Assembly (NCBI RefSeq): GCF_006715045.1
Contig: NZ_VFML01000001.1
Location: 3,006,501-3,070,500 of the forward strand
Reading direction: 5' to 3'
From: Amycolatopsis cihanbeyliensis
GTDB lineage: Bacteria > Actinomycetota > Actinomycetes > Mycobacteriales > Pseudonocardiaceae
DNA: 64,000 bases
The notes under the pieces were generated by a model that saw only the letters and a program-made list of their open reading frames with translations, was not told the DNA's origin and did not search any database. The translations under genes and the position numbers were made by a program. Shown piece after piece: positions 57,731 to 64,000 of this stretch. Every line of letters begins with the position of its first letter. Position 1 is the first letter of the stretch.

Positions 57731-58966
57731 TCAAGGGGTCAGCAGGAGGACGGCCTGGACCTGGAGCTCGCCGACCAGGCCGCCGAGCAGGGCGCCGGTC
57801 AGGATGAGGATCCATTCGTCCTGCTGGAACGCGGGCCGGAGCAGGCCCTCGAACTCCTCCGCGTCCAGCTCCTTCATCTTGTGCACCAGCAGGTTGCGGA
57901 TGTCCATGGCGTCCTCGGCGTAGTCCTCGATGTAGCGCATGGTCTCCGGGAGCCTCGCCATGATCTGCTCGGAGATCCGCAGCTTCATCGTCTGGTACCG
58001 CTTGCCGCCCACGGCCAGCACCACCAGCGGCTTCGCCACGCTCGCGTGCCGGGACAGTTCCAGGTCGACCTGCCGCTGGATCAGCGCGAGCACCTTGTCC
58101 GACAGCGGCCCGCGCAGCACCGCCTCGATCACGTTGTGCGGGGTGATGATCTCCTTCGCGATCAGCTCGGCGTAGGCCTCGGACACCTCGGCGCGGCGTT
58201 TGAGGAACAGCCCCTGCCACTCGAACAGTCCGAAGTAGCGCACCGGCTGCTTCGGATGGAAGATCATCTTCAGCGCCAGCCAGTCGGTGAACCAGCCGAT
58301 GAACAGGCCGAACAGCGGCATGATGATGGGGACCTTGAACAGCACCCACACCACCATCTGCACCACGCCGATCAGGCCGCCGAAGTAGATCCCGGAGTGG
58401 GCGATGAACCGGAACTCCTTGCGCCCGGCCTCCTGGAAGATCCGGTTCAGCAGCGCCTTGTCCTTCACCAGGCTGGTGACGACCATGTCCTTGAGGTCGA
58501 AGACGCTGTCCACGTCCCGCTTGATGGTGGCCATCACCTCGGCGACCATCTTCGGCGCCTCGGCCTGCACCCGGCTGATCACCATGCGCTGCACCCGGTC
58601 CGGCAACGACTCCCACAGTCCCGGCTGGTACTCGGCCGCGATGTCCCGGACGATCTCCTCGGCCGCGGCCAGTAGCGGCTTCTCGATCTCCCGCGCGATC
58701 CGTTCCGGGTCCAGCCGGTTCACCACGTCGCTGGGGCGAATCAACTGCCGGGTCATCGTGTCGCAGGCGATGCCCGCCATCCGCGCCGCGCGTTTCGGCA
58801 CGATCCCCTGCCAACCGAGAAACGGCTTGATCCCGGCGAACTCCAGCGGGGCGAACATCATCCGGATCGCCAGCAGCTTGGTCACGTAGCCGATCAGCGC
58901 CGCGACGATCGGGATGGAGCAGTAGATCGGCCAGTTCCGCGTGAAATCATCCAGGATCGCGTCCAT
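57731..58966 (-). CDS. DUF445 membrane protein
   Basis: 411 residues: N-terminal helix (YCSIPIVAALIGYVTKLLAIRMMFAP), a helical body with IIMPLFGLFIGWFTDWLALKMIFHPKQPVRYFGLFEWQGLFLKRRAEVSEAYAELIAKEII, and a C-terminal helix. DUF445 family, function unknown. ATG 58966. Confidence 0.88.
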   Translation of the reverse strand: MDAILDDFTRNWPIYCSIPIVAALIGYVTKLLAIRMMFAPLEFAGIKPFLGWQGIVPKRAARMAGIACDTMTRQLIRPSDVVNRLDPERIAREIEKPLLAAAEEIVRDIAAEYQPGLWESLPDRVQRMVISRVQAEAPKMVAEVMATIKRDVDSVFDLKDMVVTSLVKDKALLNRIFQEAGRKEFRFIAHSGIYFGGLIGVVQMVVWVLFKVPIIMPLFGLFIGWFTDWLALKMIFHPKQPVRYFGLFEWQGLFLKRRAEVSEAYAELIAKEIITPHNVIEAVLRGPLSDKVLALIQRQVDLELSRHASVAKPLVVLAVGGKRYQTMKLRISEQIMARLPETMRYIEDYAEDAMDIRNLLVHKMKELDAEEFEGLLRPAFQQDEWILILTGALLGGLVGELQVQAVLLLTP

Positions 58967-59096
58967 GACCACCCCATCCCGACACTCGGAGTGACCATCG
59001 TCACACGATGGTCGAAGATCCGCATCGCCCACGCGGGGCAGTTGCCCCCGCAAGCACCCGGCACGCGCCGACGCCGCAACTGCTACCTGAAACCTC

Positions 59097-60179
59097 CTAC
59101 CCGAAGAACGTGCCGACGTCCGCGGCGAACGAACCGGGTACCTCCAGCGCGGGAAAGTGGCCGCCACGGCCGAACTCGCTCCAGTGCGTGATCCGGTACG
59201 ACCGTTCGGCGAAGGCGCGGATGGGCAGGGTGATGTCGTGCGCGAACACGGCCACACCCACCGGCACCGGGCAGGCAAGGGACCCGCCAGGCCCACCGCG
59301 GGTGCTCTCCCACCGCAGGCGGGAGGACGAGGCCGCGGTCCCGGTGAGCCAGTACAGCATGACGTTGGTGAGCAGCCGATCGAAGGAGATCTCGCCCGCC
59401 GGGTCGGTCCATTCGGCGAACCTGGCCGCGATCACGGCGAGTTGCCCGACCGGCGAGTCGGCCATCCCGTAGGCCAGCGTCTGCGGCTCGGTCTCCTGCA
59501 TGACCTGGTAGCCGGGCCGCCTGGCGAGGTACTCCCCGATTCCCGCGAGCCTGCGCTGGTCCGCCGCGGACAGCTCACCCACCCCCTCGGCGGGCGGGGG
59601 CGTCGGAAGGTAGCTGAGGTGCACCCCGACCACCGCCTCGGGCGCGAGCGCGCCGAGCGCGCGGGAGATCGCGGAGCCCCAGTCACCGCCCTGCGCCCCG
59701 TACCGGCGGTACCCGAGCCTGTGCATCAACTCCGCCCAGGCACGGGCGACGCGGTGCACATCCCAGCCGCGCTCGCGGGTCGGGCCGGAGAAGCCGAACC
59801 CCGGGATCGAGGGGATCACCAGGTGGAACCGTCCGGCCAGCGGCTCCAGCACATCCAGGAACTCCACAATGGAGCCGGGCCAGCCGTGCGTGAGCAGCAG
59901 CGGGAGCGCGTCCTGCCGGGCGGACCGCAGGTGCAGGAAGTGCACCCGCTGGCCGTCGATCTCGGTCGTGTACTGCGGCAACGCGTTCAGCCGTTCTTCC
60001 TGCGCCCGCCAGTCGTAGTCCTCGCGCCAGTATCGGGTCAGCTCCCGTAACCGCGCCTGCGGGAGGCCGTAGTCCCAGCCCGTTCCGGGTAGTTCGTCGG
60101 GCCAGCGGGTCCGGTCCAGCCGCTGGTGCAGGTCGGCGAGTGCGTGTTCCGGGATCTCGACGCGGAAGGGCGTGATCAC
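59097..60179 (-). CDS. Epoxide hydrolase (EHN-type)
   Basis: 360 residues: N-terminal EHN domain (FRVEIPEHALADLHQRLDRTRWPDELPGTGWDYG), HGWPGSIVEFLD, nucleophile GGDWGSAI (Asp), and GGHFPALEVP (His). Opens epoxides to diols. Divergent from the MarR gene. Confidence 0.9.
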   Translation of the reverse strand: MITPFRVEIPEHALADLHQRLDRTRWPDELPGTGWDYGLPQARLRELTRYWREDYDWRAQEERLNALPQYTTEIDGQRVHFLHLRSARQDALPLLLTHGWPGSIVEFLDVLEPLAGRFHLVIPSIPGFGFSGPTRERGWDVHRVARAWAELMHRLGYRRYGAQGGDWGSAISRALGALAPEAVVGVHLSYLPTPPPAEGVGELSAADQRRLAGIGEYLARRPGYQVMQETEPQTLAYGMADSPVGQLAVIAARFAEWTDPAGEISFDRLLTNVMLYWLTGTAASSSRLRWESTRGGPGGSLACPVPVGVAVFAHDITLPIRAFAERSYRITHWSEFGRGGHFPALEVPGSFAADVGTFFG

Positions 60180-60223
60180 GACATCTCCTCATTCGTTGGT
60201 CGTTCAAACATTAGTCGAACCAA

Positions 60224-60240
60224 CGTTTGACTGGCAAACG
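60224..60240. promoter_or_regulatory. MarR operator candidate
   Basis: CGTTTG-N5-CAAACG, perfect 6-bp arms, in the 92-bp region between the epoxide hydrolase and MarR genes. Related TCAAAC / GTTTGA arms nearby. Confidence 0.5.
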
Positions 60241-60271
60241 AAATACGATGGGACCTGCCTAGACTGTGCGC

Positions 60272-60739
60272 ATGGATCCTGGGACCGACGACCTGACGCC
60301 CGCCCGGTTGCTGCGCCTGCCGAGCTGGCTGCTGACCCAGTCGGCGATGCACGCCCATCGCCAGGTGGGCTCCGGGCTGGCCACGGTGGGCGCCCGTGGC
60401 TACCACTACCGGCTACTGGCGACCCTGGAGGAGTTCGGACCGGCCAGCCAGGCCGCCCTCGGCCGCCGCAGCGGGATCCACGTCAGCGACATCGTGGCGG
60501 CCGTGAACGAACTCGCCGGGGACAAGTTCGTGGAACGCGCGCCCGACCCCGCCGACCGGCGACGCAACATCATCACCATCACCCCGGCCGGGCGGCGCAG
60601 GCTACGCAAGCTGGACCGGCAGCTGGCCCAGGTCCAGGACGAGCTGCTGGCGCCATTGTCGGCCGCGGAACGCGGTCAGCTCACCAACCTCCTCGGCCGA
60701 ATCCTGGACCACCACCAGGAAAGGCCGGACGAAAGATGA
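60272..60739 (+). CDS. MarR family regulator
   Basis: 155 residues: LLATLEEFGPASQAALGRRSGIHVSDIVAAVNELAGDKFVERAPDPADRRRNIITITPAGRRRL is the winged HTH with DxR wing. Probably controls the divergent epoxide hydrolase. ATG 60272 has TAGACT 6 nt upstream, leaderless. Confidence 0.9.
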   Translation: MDPGTDDLTPARLLRLPSWLLTQSAMHAHRQVGSGLATVGARGYHYRLLATLEEFGPASQAALGRRSGIHVSDIVAAVNELAGDKFVERAPDPADRRRNIITITPAGRRRLRKLDRQLAQVQDELLAPLSAAERGQLTNLLGRILDHHQERPDER

Positions 60740-61030
60740 AAACCCCTCGGAATCGGGCGGATCGTGGGATTTGCCGGGCCGGCAACAAATGACACCCGGT
60801 CGACCGGTGCCCCATTTGTCACCACCACAACAAGGCCTCACCCGAACGGGTGGCACAACCCGGGACGGTAACGAAACAGCAGGTGTACGGGAGCTGAATC
60901 TGTCACCCGATTCGGTGATCATCCTCGGCCCTGCCCGTTCCCGCAGGGCAGCCGATTGACACGAGTTACGCGAAAAATCTAGGTTGATCGTCCCCGCATA
61001 AACGCTGTTCCGACAACCTAGGAAACAGAC
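60740..61030 (+). promoter_or_regulatory. Region upstream of the PucR-type gene, with promoter
   Basis: 291 bp. TTGACA (60956-60961), 18-nt spacer, TAGGTT (60980-60985). CTAGGTTG (60979-60986) over the -10 and its complement CAACCTAG (61014-61021), which includes the AGGA ribosome site, form a long-spaced inverted repeat. No gene seen. Confidence 0.6.
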
Positions 61031-62389
61031 ATGACGACCAGTGTCTCCGGCATGCGTGACGATGAGCGGGCATCGTTCCAATTAGGGAATATCCACGGTT
61101 CCGGATTATTTTCCGGACAACCGGGGGTGCTCGACCTCGCGCCGCGGGCAGGCGAGCAGGCCCCGGCGGCCGGGCGCACCCGGACCGCCGCCGAGCTGTG
61201 GGGTCGCGTGCCGCGCGCGTTCGCTCAGGAGTTCCGGCCGTACACGGACCGGCTCGCCGAGGACATCAAACGGGAGGTACAGAGCTGTGTTCCGGCCTAC
61301 GCGCGGCCCCTCGACGGCCGGTTCGGCGGCATGTTCCTGCGTGCCGTGCACACGGCGATCGAGCATTGCCTGCGGAGCGTGGGCACGGCGGGCGGTGGCG
61401 GCGCGGTCGACCCCGGCTCCACCGAGGTGTTCCGCGAGCTCGGCAGGCTGGAGTTCGTCCTCGGCCACGGGGTGGACAACCTGCAATCCGCCTACCGGAT
61501 CGGTGGCCGGGTCGCCTGGCGGCACGTGGCCGGTTTCTGCCGGGCGGCCGGAATCTCCGCCGATCTGCTGTGCGTGGCGGCGGAAGCGATCTTCGCCTTC
61601 GTCGACGAGCTGTCGGCGATGTCGATCGACGGCTACACGGCCGCGCGAGCGGAGCACGCCGGGGCGCTCGAACACCAGCGGCAGCGGCTGATCCGGCTGA
61701 TCCTCGCCGAGCCCGCCACCCCGGCCGCCGCGATCACCGAGGCCGCGGCCGGAGCACGGTGGCCGGTGCCGGACACCGTGCACGCCGTGGCACTCCAGCC
61801 CCGCGAGTCGGGCCGCCCGGCACCGGACCCGGCGTTGCCGGGGGATGTGCTCGCCCGGCTCGACGGCGCAGGACCCTGCCTGGTCACCGCGGACCCGGAA
61901 CGGCACCTTGCCGAGGCGGGCACCGAGCTGGCCGGATGGCGGGTGGCGGTGGGCCCGCCGGTGCGCCTCACCGGGGCGCGAGACTCGCTGCGCCTCGCCC
62001 GCCGCACGCTGGACCTTGCCGACCGTGGTCTGCTTCCGGACGCGCCCGTGCTGTGGAGCCGCGAACACCTGGCAACCCTGTGGCTGACGATCGACGCCGG
62101 CCTGATCGACGCCCAGCTGGAGCGCTGCCTCGCCCCGCTGCGGGCCGTCGGCCGCAAACAACGGACCCGGCTGGCCGCCACCCTGCTCGCCTGGCTTTCC
62201 AGCCGGGCCAACGCACCGGAGCTCGCCGAACGTCTCGGGGTGCACCCGCAGACCGTCCGGAGCAGGCTGCACCAGATCGAGGAGCTGTTCGGCGACCGGA
62301 TCAACGACCCGGCCGAACGGTTCAACCTGCTGATCGCGCTCAGGGCACAGCGGCTACGTAGTGGCGCGGACGCCCCGGGTAGTGCGTGA
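61031..62389 (+). CDS. PucR/CdaR-type transcriptional regulator
   Basis: 452 residues: an N-terminal RsbT-co-antagonist-like helical domain (about 55-210: FRPYTDRLAEDIKREVQS...), a variable GGDEF-like middle, and the C-terminal HTH_30 (LAATLLAWLSSRANAPELAERLGVHPQTVRSRLHQIEELFGDRINDPAERFNLLIALRA). DNA-binding activator; ligand unknown. AGGA upstream of the ATG. Confidence 0.9.
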   Translation: MTTSVSGMRDDERASFQLGNIHGSGLFSGQPGVLDLAPRAGEQAPAAGRTRTAAELWGRVPRAFAQEFRPYTDRLAEDIKREVQSCVPAYARPLDGRFGGMFLRAVHTAIEHCLRSVGTAGGGGAVDPGSTEVFRELGRLEFVLGHGVDNLQSAYRIGGRVAWRHVAGFCRAAGISADLLCVAAEAIFAFVDELSAMSIDGYTAARAEHAGALEHQRQRLIRLILAEPATPAAAITEAAAGARWPVPDTVHAVALQPRESGRPAPDPALPGDVLARLDGAGPCLVTADPERHLAEAGTELAGWRVAVGPPVRLTGARDSLRLARRTLDLADRGLLPDAPVLWSREHLATLWLTIDAGLIDAQLERCLAPLRAVGRKQRTRLAATLLAWLSSRANAPELAERLGVHPQTVRSRLHQIEELFGDRINDPAERFNLLIALRAQRLRSGADAPGSA

Positions 62390-62398
62390 ACGGGCGCG

Positions 62399-63181
62399 TC
62401 AGCCGCCTCCGCTACCACCGCCGGGGTCGCAGGCCCGCCAGAAACTGGACCCCAGCGCGGAAAGTCGCACCGTGTGCCGGAGGAACCTGGCTCGCCGGAC
62501 GGACTGCTCCGCGGCCCGCACCACCTCGTCGGTCAGCAGGATCTCGTACTGCGTCTCCAGCTCCGGTTCCTCGTCGCCGATATCGGTGAGGCCGAGACCG
62601 GTCAGCCGGGTGAGGTAGCTGGGCACGTGATCGGGCAGCGACACCCCCGCCGCCTTGCCGACGGTGGAGGCGTTGCGCAGCACGATCCGCCCCGTCCCAC
62701 CGAGGCTGGTGCGCTCGGCGACGTCGATCAGCGGGAACGGCGTTCCGTCCGCGAGTGCGGCGAGGATCCTGGCCTCGTCCGGGGTGAGCTGCCGCAGGAT
62801 CACCGCGTAGAGGTACTCCCGTGCCCGCTCCTTGCCGAAGCCGAGGGACCGGTTCAGCAACTCCGCCATGGCCGAGCGCAGTGGCTCCGGCCGCTGGTCG
62901 TCCCGTGCGGGCACCACGGCGACGGTGTCGGCGATCTCCATGCCCTGGTTGCCGTTGCCGGTGTGCTGCGTCATCGCCGAGGCCTGGCTCAACGCGGTGA
63001 GGTACGGATCGTCCACCCGGTCCAGCCGCCTGCGCAGCTCGGTCAACGCGGCGCGCTCGACGGAACGAATTCCGCGCTCGGCGGCATCGGCGCCCGGCAG
63101 CCGTTTGCCGAGCGAGTAGCTCGTCCGCGCCGCCCAGTTCGCCAGCCGGCCTGCGCGGCGTGCCAGGTTCTCGGAACTCAC
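62399..63181 (-). CDS. Abi-alpha (DUF4393) family protein
   Basis: 260 residues. Central LTPDEARILAALADGTPFPLIDV, LPDHVPSYLTRLTGLGL, YEILL and VRLSALGSSFWRAC match the Abi-alpha/DUF4393 fold; the N-terminus is charged and helical. The family was first found as an abortive-infection gene; mechanism unclear. Two adjacent GTG codons at 63184 and 63181 follow GGAGGAGC; the second has better spacing. Ends in GGGSGGG. Confidence 0.8.
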   Translation of the reverse strand: MSSENLARRAGRLANWAARTSYSLGKRLPGADAAERGIRSVERAALTELRRRLDRVDDPYLTALSQASAMTQHTGNGNQGMEIADTVAVVPARDDQRPEPLRSAMAELLNRSLGFGKERAREYLYAVILRQLTPDEARILAALADGTPFPLIDVAERTSLGGTGRIVLRNASTVGKAAGVSLPDHVPSYLTRLTGLGLTDIGDEEPELETQYEILLTDEVVRAAEQSVRRARFLRHTVRLSALGSSFWRACDPGGGSGGG

Positions 63182-63250
63182 CACGCTCCTCCCCTCGGGC
63201 CGGCCCTGATGCTACCCGCCGGTACGCGGCCCGGCATGCCCCGGACCACT

Positions 63251-63310
63251 GCTCTCGGACAAGAGTTGTGCGCCGAATCGAGAGCGCCGATCTCGTGATC
63301 ATTGCTCTCG
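63251..63310. promoter_or_regulatory. Three 7-bp half-sites, alternating orientation
   Basis: GCTCTCG (63251-63257), CGAGAGC (63279-63285), GCTCTCG (63304-63310), spaced by 21 and 18 nt, in the Abi-alpha/amidohydrolase divergent region. Looks like an array for a dimeric regulator. Confidence 0.5.
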
Positions 63311-63344
63311 TTTTGGTTCGGTGATCCGATCTGTGGCTGCCAAC

Positions 63345-64000
63345 ATGAAAGGCATGACTGGGAAACCCGCGCGGACCGTGCTCACCGGAGGCTGTGTGCT
63401 CGAGGTGGAATCCGGCGAGATCGTCCGCGCGGAGGTGCTGGTCGAGGATGAGCGGATTCGCACGATCGGCGAGGTGCTCGATGCGGCCGGGGCGGCGAGG
63501 GTGGACTGCACCGGCGGGCTGCTCGTTCCCGGCCTGATCGACTGCCATGCGCATATCGCCTTCCCGCAACCCGGGGACGCTCCGCGCAGTGCCCGCCTGT
63601 TCGAGGCCGCGGCGGTGCTGCGCACCCTGCTCGGCCGCGGGGTGACCACCGTCCGGGATGCCTGGGGCGCCGACTCCGGGTTCCGGCTCGCGCTGGAACA
63701 GGGCTGGATCACCGGCCCGGACCTGCTGCTGAGCCTGCGCCAGCTGTGCACCACCGGCGGTATCGGCGACCCGTGGAACCCGCGCACCGGCTCGGTGGAC
63801 GCGCTCGGCGACCCGGCCCTGCCCGAGCCGGTGTTCGACGGCCCGGATGCCGCGAGGGCCGCGGTGCGCCGGATGGTCCGCGCGGGTGCGGATTGGATCA
63901 AGCTCGGCGCGAGCGGCGCGATGAGCGAGGGCGACCGGGTGCACGACGCGCTGGTCACCGCCGCCGAGGTGCACGCGGTGGTGGACGAGGCCGAGCGGCA
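63345..64000 (+). CDS. Amidohydrolase family protein, N-terminal part (3' end outside window)
   Basis: Open to the last base of the window. Residues seen: LLVPGLIDCHAHIAF (HxH metal site), RTLLGRGVTTVRDAWG, and DWIKLGASGAM (carboxylated Lys region), the imidazolonepropionase/Xaa-Pro-dipeptidase-like branch. Hydrolyses C-N bonds. ATG 63345 or 63354; neither has a clear SD. Confidence 0.88.
   Translation, partial: MKGMTGKPARTVLTGGCVLEVESGEIVRAEVLVEDERIRTIGEVLDAAGAARVDCTGGLLVPGLIDCHAHIAFPQPGDAPRSARLFEAAAVLRTLLGRGVTTVRDAWGADSGFRLALEQGWITGPDLLLSLRQLCTTGGIGDPWNPRTGSVDALGDPALPEPVFDGPDAARAAVRRMVRAGADWIKLGASGAMSEGDRVHDALVTAAEVHAVVDEAER

Noticed and set aside
61198..62361. 387-aa frame within the PucR-type gene
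   Set aside because: Arg/Gly-rich shadow in a different frame of a gene with clear domains.

Overview
The window is GC-rich actinobacterial chromosome. Codon use, CIRCE-controlled groEL, ectABCD, conservon-type sensor kinases, DasR/dre control and frequent GTG starts point to a Pseudonocardiaceae-like organism (Amycolatopsis/Prauserella/Saccharomonospora relatives); the genus is inference. From about 19 kb to 39.6 kb the gene content (groEL, moeA, psd, pssA, CDC48-like ATPase, LytR_C protein, DUF3263, def, thiC, thiD, thiG, thiS, thiO, thiE) resembles what I recall of the Mycobacterium tuberculosis Rv0440-Rv0414c neighbourhood, so this is an old conserved core with insertions. No rRNA, tRNA, CRISPR, intact IS or prophage was seen.

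Layout. 0-10.6 kb: 3' end of an acyl-CoA dehydrogenase, cutC, a nitrate-sensor-type histidine kinase divergent from an SsuA/NMT1-like binding lipoprotein, XPB helicase, an Asp-nucleophile alpha/beta hydrolase divergent from a CGNR regulator, a secreted SGNH hydrolase, and a DUF4253 gene behind a perfect LexA/SOS-type box. 10.7-17.8 kb: secreted M4 and M28 peptidases sharing a duplicated C-terminal Ig plus carbohydrate-binding module, a nitroreductase, a PfpI protein and a secreted M14 carboxypeptidase. 18-24 kb: PspC protein, an HTH/Clp-N regulator with twin operators, groEL with two CIRCE elements, a membrane Ser/Thr kinase, a cold-shock protein and two AIM24 proteins. 24-31.8 kb: moeA, a GlsB-like protein, psd-pssA (phosphatidylserine/ethanolamine synthesis), a CDC48-like ATPase, LytR_C and DUF3263 proteins, def.

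31.8-39.6 kb: thiamine block. A decayed Uma2-family gene precedes a TPP riboswitch and thiC-thiD, followed by a second thiD paralogue and a MarR gene; on the other strand a second TPP riboswitch drives thiO-thiS-thiG, with thiE divergent. 40.6-46 kb: ArsR-VOC operon; dasR-MFS operon divergent, across a dre site, from a SIS-domain and GlcNAc-kinase operon. 47-52.6 kb: cytosolic SGNH hydrolase, a two-gene cassette of a nucleotidyltransferase-fold protein with an unrecognised 291-aa partner, and a SARP/NB-ARC/TPR regulator. 52.9-56.2 kb: ectABCD (ectoine and 5-hydroxyectoine synthesis) ending in a strong terminator. 56.6-64 kb: GNAT, HhH-GPD protein, DUF445 membrane protein, epoxide hydrolase/MarR divergent pair, PucR-type regulator, an Abi-alpha (DUF4393) protein and the start of an amidohydrolase.

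Recurrent themes are probable leaderless starts (a TANNNT box 6-8 nt before the start codon), small autoregulated regulators with operators lying on their own promoters, and a 41-bp dispersed sequence present three times. The least explained items are the nucleotidyltransferase cassette, the SOS-boxed DUF4253 gene and the HTH/Clp-N regulator.
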